64,000 nt of DNA from Strongylocentrotus droebachiensis (taxonomy: Eukaryota > Echinodermata > Echinoidea > Camarodonta > Strongylocentrotidae). A program made the position numbers and the translations under genes. The notes under the pieces were generated by a model. The model was not told where the DNA came from, ran no database searches, and saw nothing but the letters and a program-made list of their open reading frames with translations. Where the stretch lies: NCBI GenBank assembly GCA_035222895.1, contig JAVYIG010005383.1, forward strand, positions 62,001 through 126,000. Reading direction: 5' to 3'. Shown piece by piece: positions 1 through 15,100 of this stretch. The stretch's first letter is position 1. Each line of letters starts with the position of its first letter.

Positions 1-128
1 GGAGTTGTAGGTTTCAGCGAGTCCTAGGAGTGTGTCTCCATCTTCAAGGGTTACAGAGTGGAACCCTCCTGTTGCAGGATTGTCAATGTCTTGGAGATCC
101 TCCCAGTGGGTGAGGAGGAGAGGGTGTT
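1..128 (-). CDS. Gene A exon 34 (partial, cut by window edge): EAR-like blade
   Basis: Residues 1970-2012 and beyond. After HPLLLTHWEDLQDID the segment FHSVTLEDGDTLLGLAETY matches the EAR blade pattern of exons 2-7 (hydrophobic strand, E-D-G-D, second strand). A second propeller may follow outside the window. Acceptor ttttctgtttcag|AAC in phase 1. Confidence 0.72.
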
Positions 129-3100
129 CTGAAACAGAAAAGTTTTACACAAAGTCAGATTCATTACTTGAGACATTTAATCGATATTCTCATTATTGTC
201 ACCAACGAAAGGAATCTTTTATCTAAATCAAGTAAGAGAACTAATCCATGATTGAAATAGATGTGTCAAGCTGCACTGAAGGAACATATTAATAATATGA
301 TTTCTTCAAAGTCAATGCATTTCATAACTGAGCAAATGTTTTTTTGTTTTTGTAAATATCAAGAGAAAAAAAAGAACAATGCTTGCTGCCAAATTAAACA
401 CGATGTAACAAAGAAAACAAGAAAACACTGTAATGTTCCAAATGCTAATCAAGTTCTGAGGTTTCTTAAAGTTCTCACCCGAAGAAAATTCATGACAACT
501 GATAATTATGGACAAATTATATAATGGATGGAAAGATTTTCTCTTGAAAAACACGATTAATTTGCTGGAAAATCATATAGATATCATGGAAAGGCGTAAA
601 ATGCTTTGTGACTAGCTGTGTCTCGCATGTGACGTCATGAATCTTGATGCTCTACGGACGACCGCAGAAGGCAGAAAATCTGGATCTCAAAATTAACATT
701 TTTGAGAGATGATTACTGCGGGCCCAAACATATTTTGAAGAGGGAAGTTGTTATAGTTGATCAGTAAGGCTTCTCCTTCGCAATGATATGAATTATGCAT
801 CAATTCAAAACACTTTTGGTTCTTCGGGTGACTACTTTAAATCTGAGGCTACATAGGCATACCTCCTATTGATGTCTGCATGGTGCTGGCTGATATGCAC
901 TGGGTTCTCATGGAGTCATTCAGTTGAGATAATACATTGTAGAAATCACCTGCATTGATTTCATACTTATCATCCAACAGCCCAACATCTACGCAATTCA
1001 CTAGACCTGTGACGTCAGAGTTAGCTGCGATGGAGATGGGAGCCTGGAAAGTCTGTGGAATCATGATATATTGTACACAAAAATATGATGCAACATTCAG
1101 CTTACATCAAAAAACTAAAAATGTTACATAATGTATGGACACTGATAAACTTAATTGTTGATTAATACTTTTGAAATCCAACCTTTGGGTTGTATAAAAT
1201 AAATTAATTAATCCCATGAGTGTCATTGTCAACTGTAGGCCTATAGTCAGATTTTCCATGGAAATGGATGACGTCCAGTCGATGTACGAGATATACGAAC
1301 CTTACTATAAAGACTCCACTAATAACTTTTGAAGGAGGATTCTTTTAAAGATAATCGCATACCAAACCCTCAAATCGCTTTTATTTATTTTTTATTTTAG
1401 GGGTCTTGTACTACCTTACATCCACAAATTTCTTAATGACAAATACTCCTGAAGTTGAATAGAAAACAGATAAGAGCTATATAAATTATGAATCTCAATA
1501 CTTGTGCCTTTTCAATTTTTGTCAATTCAAAATATTTGAACCGTTCAGCAGACTGTATCACATAGAGGATCGCTTTTAATTGCATCTTCGTCTCCCAACT
1601 ATTGTGACAAGTGTCCTTTAATTTGTAGATTCTTCATTAAAGCCCCTTTACATTGTTGGGAGCCCCAACAATTTGATGGCAAAATTTCTTTCAATGGTAT
1701 CATATAATCAGAAAGAGGATTTCATTTAAGACACATTTCTGCAAGGATTTTCAAAACAAATGTGTTTAAAGTCGAATATTGATGAAAGAAATCAAAATGT
1801 TGGGTTTTCTGCATACAACAGAAGACCTAAATTATGTATTCTTTTATCAATATTTGTCTTTAAACAAATTTTCTTTTAGGAAAATATTTGCAGAAGTGTG
1901 TTTTAAATGACATCCTCTTTCACATTATTTACAGAATTTTTGGCGCATTTGGGCTTCCAACACTTTAGAGGGGCTTTAACCCCTTTAGCAAACCTTATAT
2001 TTTCACCAGACAAAGATATAAGGGTACAACTAAACTAATATAGTATTTTTGTCACCTTTTCACCATCGATGGAAAATGTGCCTTCATTCAACACCACGAT
2101 GTTGGACAGATCTATGATATCGACATCATTGATTTCATCGGTGTCAAGATCAGTGATGACGGCGATGTCGGCTGTGAAGAGCTTAGTTCCCGTGATCACC
2201 TCATTCTTGTATATAGTAACGAGATCATCCCCCACGTCAATGTTGTTCAGTGTTCCATCGATTGTTACATTACCTGTGTATTATCAAAAATTAATAAGGA
2301 AATCAAAGATACTCTGAGTTCGATGAAGAAAAAAAAAAGGAAAGGAAACTGGACATAATAAATGATACCAATCCCTAAACCATTCTGTCAGAGAGGAGTA
2401 GGGCTTTGTGTGTAAACTACATGTACCAAAGAAACATTACCCATTATATTTCGCTTGGAGTGAATATAATTATTGGCGATTTCTTTTGGAATTCCATTTA
2501 GAATTGGGTAGGGCGGCACCATTGCGCCCCCCCCCCCCCCCCCACTCGACCCCCAATTGTCTGCCCAAATAAACCTCTCTTGTAATGTAATGTAAATATA
2601 TTCTTTTGGTATTCCATGTATAGGAATATAATTATATGGATGATATTGTTAATACATGGCAAAAAGTATCATGACTACTTACCGCTTACTGTGACGTCAT
2701 CAAATGTCCATACACCTGTAATCTGTTGGTCGGTAGAGTAAGTAACTCTTGACCCGACTAATGTAGCCAGATTGACGTCATCAACAGTGCCTCCTACGCT
2801 CATATCCCCATCCACTCGGAAACCAGTACCAAACCTTGTACAGCTTGATACAGTCTGCTCTGTGCTCTTTAGAACGGCATGTTCAGATAGGTCGATCAAA
2901 TCTGTCGTACCTATTATTTGAAACAAAAATATACAATCAGTGGATATACGACCAGAATTATATATAGCTTTATTTAATTTACATTATGTTGGTTGTAAAT
3001 AGAATGGATGAATTGATTCGATTTTACAGCAAGACCTTAACAAATTAACATGATGTGTTATACTAGTAATACACGATGTTACCTCAGTCACGCCAGCTGA

Positions 3101-6100
3101 AGACATAACTACAGACCGAACAAACACTGATATTACCCCCCGAATGACCATTGCAAGAATTGGTCGGTTTGGAGTCGGTATTGAGTGGCTAGGGCAGATG
3201 GTTTGACTGCAGTTAATGATAGAACTATGCATAGTAATCTATTAATGATGTAAATTATCTTACTCTTGTGCATGTTCAGAGCCTATGAATACCAACACAA
3301 ACTTCCATTGTGGTTCGATCATAATTCAATTTCATGAAAGCTAGCTCAATCATTAATACATATGAACTTCAGCAAGTTGATTTATTATCTGTATTTACAA
3401 TATTTACATCAAATCATTTGTCTGTTACTATCTCAAGCCTGTAAGATATTGTAAAGTATGAAATACGAACTGAACTGTATAAGAACAAAATTAAGTTGCC
3501 ACTCTGCACATACCATCAATATCAAGACAGGCCTGTAGAACCATGTCGTCATCAAACACAACATTTCCTGTGATATTCTGATCAGTGGATGCGCGTATAG
3601 CGGTGGTCAGCAGAACTTCAAGGGTTGTTTGGCCTAAATTGACCAACACATCAAGATCATCTTCAAACACCATGGTTTCCATTGTCGTAACTACTGTCGA
3701 GTCGTACACGACGGTTCCATCAATCGTCTGTTAAATACAGACAATGTTTTTAAAAAGACAATGATGGTAAAACATTAACTATAATGATCTTAACTTGGAT
3801 TCAGACAGGGACAATCTCACTTTTTTTTTCTGAGATAGAGAGAGGGGAAAGCACGAGGGTGCGGTCTAAATGAGGAGGACGCTCGAGACATGAAGAAGCG
3901 GAGGGAGGGAGTGCCATCATGGCGAGAAAATCAGTAACCCCTCGTAGGAGGGAAAATGTTGACAACAATGATTGCTGGTGATGTAGAAACATTACTTGGC
4001 AACTTATATATACATTGTCCTGAGATGAACAATTTTGAAAAACGTATTGATCGGCGGACGGTTCTATCTTCCGGTTCTTAACATGATGTCTCTTACTCAA
4101 TGTTAATTCTTTAATGTCCCACTTGAGTAGCCTATGCTAGTTTATTCGGACTACGCTAGTTAAGATTTCTTTTAGAATTACTTTCACATTTCAGAAAGTA
4201 CTCGAATAAGTACAGAGGAGCACGAGTACAATACAAAATCCTGAAAATACAGAGAATAAGGCTTAAAATCTCATTAAGCAACGAGCTTAATTGTGTCAGG
4301 AACGCCCAAGTTGCAAATAGAAACAGAATATGTTGAAAAGGGAAAAAGGAATTTGTATATGAGGAAAGTAAAGTTAGAGAAATTATGATGTAACGGGGAA
4401 AATGTACGGATGAACCGGGAGTCTGTTTTGTAAGGCATGTGAACTCACAATATCTTCATCGAGTAAGACAGCATCTTGGAACAAGTTTGTCAGGTTGACT
4501 CTTCCTGTCAACGCCTCGGTTAGAAGATTCCCTGATACCGTGACAGCGCCCTCAAACACTGTCCTGACGCTGATATCATTGTCTACTGTTGAGCGTAGAA
4601 CCCTGTCTGACAAATCTGAATACAGATAAAGGATTGAATATAAGATTGTGTTGAAATCAAAACATCAAAAACCAAGAGCAAACAGTCCGAAGACTGACAA
4701 CTGTCTTGGGTACAAAATAAAATTTAAATCAAATATACATAATAAAAGAGCAGTAATGAATAAATACATAAGTTACATAAGTTAAAATATCAAATAAATA
4801 AACTATACTATTTCGTTAGGATGTATACATAGCATTCAATAGAATTCACAGGGGCAGATTCATGCCGATTTCCTGGTGTATCCGCATTAATATCTAACCA
4901 AGGAAACAACCACGACAACGCTTCCACCACCACAACTAAAAAGTATATGAGCAATATTCATGCAATATCTCATTCCAAGCTAATATTTCTAACACTGATT
5001 TTTTTATAATGCACAATATTAGCATGAACTGTAGAAATCTGTGCATCAAAACTTAAATCAAATCATTTTATGAAACTATTATGTTTTTTTGGTCCTTAAC
5101 GTATAAGGACCGGTCAGCGAAATGTTGATGTGCCCTGATAACTGATTGAATCTGTTTGTTGAAATAGAATCTTGACAGTATTTCAAAGCATATCAAAGTA
5201 GAACCAGAAGTAATAAACTATTATTCTTTTGCTTTTTTCTTAGATTTTGACAGAAATTTTTAAGAATCGAAGTCTATTTATACATCATTACTATCCAATA
5301 TCAATCAATGTATGGTAATACCTGAGACGTCTACTCCATCGACGAGGCCAGGATCTATGATGATATTATTATTCACAGTGATAGACGGGAATGACTTCAC
5401 ACCCTGGACGCTCTGACTCCCTCCAGATAACCGAACTGTTTTATCATCAAGCTGTAAAAAGATTTGCACAAATATGGAATCATAATAACCCGCTTCTGCC
5501 AAATTTGTCTTTTTTTGACAGTTTAAAAATTCTATATTTACGTTTAAGTGTCATGGTATGATACGGCATTGCATGCGCGCGACAAATTATATGGTGTGCT
5601 GACAGCCAGAAGGGCGTTGCCTCTAGTCAAAAGGTATCGTGTGCTGACAGCCAGAAGGGGCGTTGCCTCTAGTCAAAAGGTATCGTGTGCTGACAGCCAG
5701 AAGGGCGTTGCCTCTAGTCAAAAGGTATCGTGTGCTGACAGCCAGAAGGGGCGTTGCCTCTAGTCAAAAGGTATCGTGTGCTGACAGCCAGAAGGGGCGT
5801 TGCCTCTAGTCAAAAGGCATCGTGTGCTGACAGCCAGAAGGGCGTTGCCTCTAGTCAAAAGGTATCGTGTGCTGACAGCCAGAAGGGGCGTTGCCTCTAG
5901 TCAAAAGGTATCGTGTGCTGACAGCCAGAAGGGCGTTGCCTCTAGTCAAAAGGTATCGTGTGCTGACAGCCAGAAGGGGCGTTGCCTCTAGTCAAAAGGT
6001 ATCGTGTGCTGACAGCCAGAAGGGGCATTGCCTCTAGTCAAAAGGTATCGTGTGCTGACAGCCAGAAGGGCATTGTCTCTGGGGCAAGTGATTTGTCATG

Positions 6101-9100
6101 CCCGGGGTGACTGATATTCAAGAAATACCAGCGACAAGACATTGATAGGGATTGAGGGGAAACATTTAGGATAGGTTACCCAAGTATATCGGCAATTTAA
6201 AGATAGTTGGTCATCAGCGTCCCATATGTTATCAAGCATTGTAGAGTTCTGAGCATAATTAAACTGGCATCCAAATGTGTCAGAAAACCTAATATTTGGT
6301 CTTGTTTAAGGTCTAGTAGGATAAGGCTATCAACTTAGTACAGATATACTAGTTTTAATGTAGATGTGCAATGGTCAGTTACGTATTGGACAACAAAAAA
6401 GCTTAAACTTGCCCATAATCAATGCAGATTCCGTCGTACAACTATACAATGAATCAAATAGTATACTGTTTGTGTTTATTTCCCTTAATCAACTTAAGAC
6501 TCACCTCCTCGATATCTACCGTGTTTATGAGTCCATCCACTTCAATGTTTCCTTGAATGCTTACAGATTTAGTGAATGATACGTCATTATTCAGCTGTTC
6601 GTTACTGTCCAAGAGTAAGAAATCGCTGGGATCAACAGTGTCTAGTGTCTTTCCACTGGCTAACTCCAAGTTTGCTGTGGCAGTTAAAGTAAACAAATGA
6701 ACCATTGGTTAACAATAATATTAATCGCTACAAGGTAATCACGCACTAAAGTAATTAATAAACTTCATTTGAAGCATTGCACGACCCTTTTTTCAACATA
6801 TTTATCAAACTCATTTTTAGATTATTCATTCGCCTATACGTGTATACTTGAGTGCAGAGTAAAACAATTACTTTTTTTCAGGGGCGGCCGAGCGACTTCC
6901 AAAGTGGGGGGGGGGGGGGCACCAAGAAAAAAGGGCACTTTCTGGAAAAAGGGCACCTACAAAGGGAAATCTCAAAGCGAAAATATATAATCTATTTTAG
7001 ACATTGGTCCCCCTACATTGTGACTACATTGTCGGGGATGATTTAAATATTTGTTTCACTTTATACATCATACAAGATATTGCTTAAGCATCATGATTTG
7101 TGAGATCGCAGTGCGAAAAATTACATCTTATAAAGAGGAAAAAACCCAATACTGATGGGGTTATAAGCACATTCTTATAACGGAAGACTGAAAAGACCTT
7201 TGATAAATAACATAAGTATATCATCTATAGATGCGTGCGAGCGTAGCGGCGAGCTTTGGGAGAAACAGTCTCTGCTTATTTTATTGTCGAAAAAATAAGT
7301 ATGTGTACAAAAATAAAAACAAACAATACAGAGTGTAATACATTGTATCAAGTATTAAAAGCAATGGCTTACCCACCTTATCAAGTGTTTAATGGGCCTA
7401 CTTACCTAAGGCTAATGCTTGTGTGAATGTCTTCTTTCCATCTAGGGCCTGTTCATACTGGGTGGAGAGATATGTTTGATCAAGGAGGGTAACATTGACA
7501 CCATTGATCAGACCATCGACGTCCATATCACCGGTTACAGCCAACCCTCTGTAATAAAGTCAAACACAGAAAGAAGATCACAATGCTACTAGGAAATAAA
7601 TAATACACCCGTCTTTAAATTTCACGCTCTCATTTTAGTCATTGCCACATGATTACCTTGATTCATCTTTCACACTTTCATTGCTTTCTGAAAAAATATA
7701 TCTCCATGAAGGGTATTATTATCACCTCAAAGAGTGACGTAGACGATGTTGTGGTATACCTAGATTTTATTAAAGGGGTAACCTTTTCTGAATGCGTTTT
7801 GTGTAAATCCGCATTGATTTATTAGATTCATATTGCATCGATTATCGTGTAATATCCGTTAGATTTTGTTTGAAACCATCCTTTTTCTCCCCACCGGTGA
7901 TAACTGTGATTACCCGTTTCGAAGACAAGGCATGTCTTAATTTATTAAACATTCCCCATAATTTTGACATTTGTTTTATGAGGAATATCGTAATACTCAC
8001 AGAGAAAACGTCTTCTGTCCCCGAATCTGTCCCACCTCATCTTTGTAGATAACTTGACTCGCTTTCCTAGCAAAATCAACCGAGTTAACATGATTTGTGA
8101 CTGCTACATTCCCTCTGATCTGGGTCCCTGCTGAGAAAGACTTATCACCTGGAATGAGATTTCATTATGATCACAAATTAATAATAGTGGGTTCTTGAAT
8201 AGCGCTCGTGTCTGTCAGACTTGACATCTCTTGCGTTCCACAATTATTATCCGGCTTCAGCACGGCTGCCATTATGGCGCTGTAGCATTTCAAGGAATTA
8301 ATTTATGCCAGGTACCCACATCACCCGGGTCGAGTATGTCAAATGTAGATTAATGTCTTGCCAAAGGAAATTATTGCCGTGTGATCGACAGCCCGGTGAC
8401 GTATCTACTTAACCACGACACCTCTAAATAAGGTTATATTAAAGATAATTAAGGTTATATTAAAGATAAAGTGTGATTTTCATTTTTAGTTTTTTAAATA
8501 CTTTTAATATCTTCTAAATTCTTTCACAGACATAGCATTTCAATTTTGAATTTCTTCTCATCCTTCCCAGAAACATTCAGGCGAAACTTGTTTAGCCTCT
8601 ACCTGGTTTATGAAAACTGAGTATCGTTTCCTACTCAAAACGACATTTTGATGTGTTTCAGAAGAACAGTATAATGATTTTACTTCAATAGATCTGTCTT
8701 CTCGGGAATGAAAGAACCATTTAATAATAACTTGACATTTGAATTTTCATATCTATCTTATATAATTCAATCATGACGTGATCCACGTTGTTCCCAAACC
8801 AAACTGATCGGCAGCGGTGGGATTTGGCAAAATACTGTGAGGCTCAGGGAAAAGAATCACATTAAATATCTACACGGTGGCCTGAAAGTTGGGTTAGATG
8901 ACGAAGGCAACTAACGTGGCAGCTGTGGGACAACATGAAACACATAATGTAATGACCGTCGTAAAACAGCGTACAATGACCTGTTGCTTGCAATAACATG
9001 AAATTCAGTGGAGCCAAAGATCGTTAGTGGTAGAATTTTGCACACGCAAAACCGTGGGATTATAGAACACAACCATTATTTATTTCCATCGACACTTACC

Positions 9101-12100
9101 AGCAATGGTCTGCGCACCAGCCAAATAAACGGCAGTAGCAGCGAGTCTTCCTAGGTTGACTCCATCAACCGTCCCAGAGACTATTGTTTGACCTTCCACT
9201 GATCAAAAGAGAATCACAATGCAATGAAATTCATTATAATCAAATAGAACAGTATACGTTTACTTTGATCAGCTGATGAATAATTTTTCGTAAATCCGTA
9301 AGGAATCATTTAGGCCTAATCAATTTTTATATGACTGTTTCAAATGATTTTAAGTCAATGTTTTGGTTGCAAATTATGGACTTACAAACTCAACAATAAC
9401 CAACCTAAAACATTTGGTATATACCCCCCAAAAAAGGAATATTTATATTTGTACTAATTAAGTAACTCCGGATTTTTTTTTCACAAAACAATACAATCCA
9501 AATGTCTCCAATAAGGATGATATTCCATTACATTAGATGACACATATGCGGGTTCAAATATATTCCCAAACTTTGCTTGGACTACCTTCAAAGTTTGGGA
9601 AAGTCTTGCTTCCATTGATAGCACAGGCACCCCCGGTAGCAGCGATAACAGCATCGCTATATAAAGCATCTACATCAACAGTGTTAACAGTCCCTGTCAC
9701 ATCTAGGTCTGGTGTGCTTATATCTCCCGATACTGCGATGTTAGGATGGGTAAAAGTCTTGCAATCTGTAGAGACGGTAAAAATGTCAGTACAAACAAAT
9801 TGTCAGAGGTACAGCAAAATGTCTGGGTGAAAAAATCAGTGCCGTCCTGATATCTCAGCACTAACCAGAGCCAGAGGACTTGAGGTAATATGATTGTATC
9901 TCGGCGAAAGCAAAGGGAAGAGGAAAAAAAGTAGTATGCTAGTAGTATGCTAGTGAGATCAACAGATCCAGATATATATATATAGAGAGAGAGAGAGATC
10001 ACTTAATAACACAGAGTCAATGAGAAAACTAGAATTTAATTCGTCACGAGGACGAATAAGGTGGTCTGCCTTCTAGTTATATAGACATGTAAACAATGAT
10101 GATCTTGATAGTAATGGTGATGACGATGATGATGATGACGATGATGATGATGATGTTGATGATCATCAACAGACCATGATGACATTTGATTGAAAAAAAT
10201 GGGAGAACATTTAGATAGCATATAGTCTCAGCTACAACATACTCGAAAATCAACATAATCCAGCAGAAATAATGTCGATATTGCTCGCAGAAGATAGGAA
10301 TGTAGATTCCAGATTTGAGAAAAAGTCATCTCCCTTAGGAATTACACGCAAAAAGTAATGGATCAAGTGAAAATAGGGTTATAATAAAGTAAATATGGCT
10401 GTTTATTACGCGATTTGCGATTCCACGTGTTTAATATTCAAAGGAGATGGTACAGTGAAAGGTCAAAAAGAAAAAAAAGATTGTTGGAGACGCCTGGACT
10501 CGAACCAGGGACCTCGAGGTTGGAAGTCAAGTGCGTTACCGATATACCAAAACATTTCCCATAGCGATTACACGTAAACGGAAAATAAAATTCTCAAATC
10601 CCACTTTGCAAGTGAAATATGAGCATGATCCCGGCATCTGATCGAGAAATAAATGTCACATTTGTGATGGCTTATTGTCTCAGCTACAACATACTCGATG
10701 CTCAGCGAAAACGAAGCTAAGACGACGGAGATATTGCTCGTGAAAGACGGAAATATAGAATCCAGTTTTCAGAAAAAGTGAAGTCCGATAGAGAATACAC
10801 GCAAAATGTAAAAAATTGACATGCCTCCTTTAATCGCAAAAAAAAGCCATGATGTTTTCATCAAAATGAAAATTTGTGGATACTGCATCTGTAGAGAATT
10901 GTCTCAAGTGTCATGAGTTAATTGAGGGTCAAATGAGACATGAAATCATATTTCCGACTCATACTTTATCAAGATATAAAAAAAAAATTGGGGTCATCTT
11001 GCATCCTAAAGAGCTACAATGGATTTTGTACAGGCATGTTTTTGCCCGTATATGCTATGTATTACAAGAGCTCGCACGCACGGACATTTACCTTGAACGG
11101 AGACCATCATGAATACGTCATGAGTTAATTGAGTGTTCGAACGGAATTTATCTTGAACGGACGCTCATTTCGTTATTAATGGTCATAAAGAGATAAACAT
11201 GGTATCAAATTGTTCGGAATAAAATGGGCAATACTATGATAGACAAAAAAAGGAGATTCTAGGTTGAGTACGACCATTACGAACACAAACGTGCGCGTAA
11301 ACGGAAAATGGAATTCTCTAATCCCACTTTGTAAGTGAAATATGAGCATGATCCCGGCATCTGATCGAAAAATAAAGGGCACACTGGTGATAGCTTATTG
11401 TCTCAGCTACAACATACTCAAAGCTCAGCGTAAACAAAGATAAAACGACGGAGATATTGCTCGCGAAAGACGAGAATGTAGAATCCAGTTTTGAGAAAAA
11501 GTCATGTCCCATAGAGAATACACGCAAAGTGTAAAAAATTGACATGCCTCCTTTAATTGCAAAAATACGCCATGATACCATTGTCAAAATGAAATATCGT
11601 GGGACTGCATTTGTAGAGAATATTCTCATGTAGAACATATCAAATTTTGAAAGAAAATTGATCAATATTTACAGAGATACAATCAATTTACCATAAATAT
11701 GCTGACGTCATAATATGCAATTTGAAATTTTGAGTTCGGAGGCCATTATGATGATGTCAAAATATTTTTAATAGCCAAATGAGACATTAAATCATATTTC
11801 CGACTCATTCTCTATCAAAATATGTAAAAATATTGGGGGTCTAGTTCCATCCAAAAGAGCTGTAATGGAATTTGTATAGGCATGTTTTCACCCATATATG
11901 CTATGTTTTACAAGAGCTCGCGCGCACGAACAATTATCTTGAATGGACGCTCATCTTGATCTCTATGGTCATAAAGAGATAAACATGGTATCATATTGTT
12001 TGAAAAATATGGGAAATATCATGAAAGACAAAAAAATGTTGATTCTATGTTGTGTAATGGTGAAACGCGCGCACATGCGCGTGTGAGCGATTTTTTATAA

Positions 12101-15100
12101 AATCCTTAAAATGGCCTAAAACGTAATACTATGCAAAAAATATTTTGAGACGATTTTGAGCATTTTAAAATTTTGCGCGCGTGCACGCGCGCATTTTTTG
12201 AACTGAAATCGACCGTGATCATGATAAATATGAATGAGAAATCACTTTTGGTTATGAAGATAATGATTACGAGTTGATTTTCACAAAATGGCGCTTCAAT
12301 GACGTCATCAGTCAAGGTCAAGGTTGAAAACATTACAATGTTTTGTTCATATGCCTATATATGTGTGCTAAATTTCAAGGCATTTGATTGAGCCATTTTC
12401 AAGTTATCTTGTTAACAAAAAAGTGGGTAGAATTAAGAAAAATAAACTAGAAATTTAATTCGTCATGGGGACGAATTAGGTGGTCTGTCTTCAATTCTTA
12501 TGATCATGCTCATCTTCAATTCAATTACCCAATAAAAAGATGTTAATGTAAAATGATGTATTAAGATATGAATTAATGAATGAAGTACTGATGAACTGAT
12601 AGAATGAACTGATATGAAATGAACTGAATTGATGAGCTAAATGGTTGAACTGATGAACTGAACTGATGAGCTGAACTGATGAACGAAATATTAACAAATT
12701 ATCATGATGATGCATAATGCTCATGATCAAATTTAATGCAAACAAATATCAAAATAAGTAGGCATAATGAATATGACACAAAGTATTGAGAAATGAACTA
12801 CTTGATCATGATCATGATTGTCATAATGACGATAATGATAATCATGGTCATTATGATGATGCTGATGATAATGGTGATGATGACGATAATAATGATTATG
12901 ATGATCATGATCATGATGATGTTGATGATGATTATCATTCATTATGATAATGATGATGATCATGATCATGAGCGTGATTCTGACATCTAATCGAAAAAAT
13001 GAGGGGTGATTTAGATAACATATAGTCTCAGCTACAGCATACTAAACGTTGGGAGAAAATTGTCGAATAACAACCGAGATACTGGTCAAAACACATTGTC
13101 ATGCAGATTCATGTTTTGAAAAAAGTGACCTCCCATAGACATAACACGCAAATATGACAAATTATGCATTGTCGCCTTTAATTGAATATTTCCTTATGAT
13201 GACGTCATCTAAATGAAGAATAAATGGCATATTTTTAGTAGAAAACTATCTCAGCTACAACATATAAAATTCTGAAAGAAAATCGATCACCATTAAGCGA
13301 GATAATCTCAATTAAACAAAGACAAAAATGACGTCAACAAAATACATTTTTTTGAGTTTAGATGCCAATATGATGACTTTGTTTCACTTTGTACGAGTCA
13401 GGGTGGTATGAAATCATATCTCCAACTTATGCTTTTTCCAACCATGATTTAAAAATTGGGAGTCGATGGACTATCTGAAGAGCTATTTCGATTTTTAAAA
13501 TGGCATGTTTTTGATCAAATTTGCATTATAATGCCCATAGCAGCATGCGCGGATTTTGAACTTTGACGCGCGCTCACAGCCTTATGAAAGGTCAAGAGTG
13601 ACTGAAATTAATGTAAATTGTCAATTACGGTTTGAGGAATCCGAATCATGTAAACGTTTTGAATTTGACCTTTTCCACGCGGTGTGAGCACGCACAACGC
13701 GCGCGTGGACACGTTCGGACGGAAAATTTTGAAATGCTTAAAATAACCCGATTCGTACTCTTGTTTAATAGTTAAGTGATTTTGAGCAATTTAAAATTTT
13801 GTCGCGCGCCTTTGTGCTCATCATGCCTTTTGTTTGACCTTTGATGACACAACCTGTTGACCCTTGACCTGAAGTATATGTGATATGAATATGAATGAAC
13901 TTTGAGTACGCATCATGAAGATATGATGGATAATGTGATTTCACAAAATGGCGCCTGGATGACGTCACGATAATTTGATGACCTTGAAAATGTTGCTGTT
14001 ACGTCTCATGACAATGACCTATAACTGTGCCAAAATTAAACGAAATTGACTAAACTGATCTTGAGTTATCCTAGGCACAACAAAGTGGGGAGAAAAAAAT
14101 AAAAATAAACTAGAAATTTAATTCGTCATGAGGACGATTTAGGTGGTCTATCTTCAACTCTTATGATCGGTGAAAAGTCAAAAAGAAAAAAAAAAGTGAA
14201 GACAAAAATTGTTGGAGACGCCCGGACTCGAACCAGGGATCTCGAGGTCGGAAGTCAAGTGCGTTACCGATATACCAAAACATTTCCTTTAGCGATTACA
14301 CGTGAACGGAAAATGGAATTCTCAAATCCCACGTTGCAAGTGAAATATGAGCATGATCCCGGCATCTGATTGAAAATTAAAGGGCACATTTGTGATAGCT
14401 TATTGTCTCAGCTACAACATACTCAAAGCACAGCAAAAATGAAAATAAAACGACGGAGATATTGCTCGCGAAAGACGAGAATGTAGAATCCAGTTTTGAG
14501 AAAAAGTCATGTCCCATAGAGAATACACGCAAAATGTGAACAATTTGACATGATGCCCTTGTCAAAATGAAATATTGTGGAGACTGTATTTGTAGAGAAT
14601 ATTCTCAGGTAGAACATATCAAAATTTGATCTTTATTTACGGAGATACAATCAATTTTCCAAAAATCTGCTGACGTCATGATATGCAAAGTGAAATTTTG
14701 AGTTCGGAGGCCATTATGATGACGTCATGAGTTAATTGAGGGTAAAATGAGACATGAAATCATATCTCGGATTCATACTCTATCAAAATATGAAGAAAAA
14801 ATTGGGTTCACCTTGCATCCTAAAGCGCTACAATGGATTGTGTAAAGGCATGTTTTTGCCCATGTATGCTATGTATTACAAGAGCTCGCACGCACAGACA
14901 TTATCTTAAGCGGACGCTCATTCCGTTATTAATGGGCAGAAAAAGTTTACAAGGTATCAAAATGTGCCAAATATGATGACATAAAAAATTGGCGATTTTA
15001 TGTTGCAAAATGCAATTACGCGCGAAAACGCGCGCGCATGCGCGTGTGCGAGTTTTTTTGCGAAATGCTTAAAATGGCCTGAAACGTATGCAAAATGAAT

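Noticed and set aside
5548-5991. Plus-strand frames with repeated ASSQKVSCADSQKG-like peptides
   Set aside because: Product of the 45/46-bp minisatellite; the frame shifts with the GGG/GGGG alternation, so it is not a coding repeat.
10483-10551. Functional tRNA gene
   Set aside because: A and B boxes are present but no acceptor stem pairs, and the segment is part of a repeat present three times.
12733-12990. His/Asp- or Ile/Met-rich frames near 10.1, 12.8 and 20.6 kb
   Set aside because: Trinucleotide (GAT/ATC) microsatellites inside the R1 repeats.
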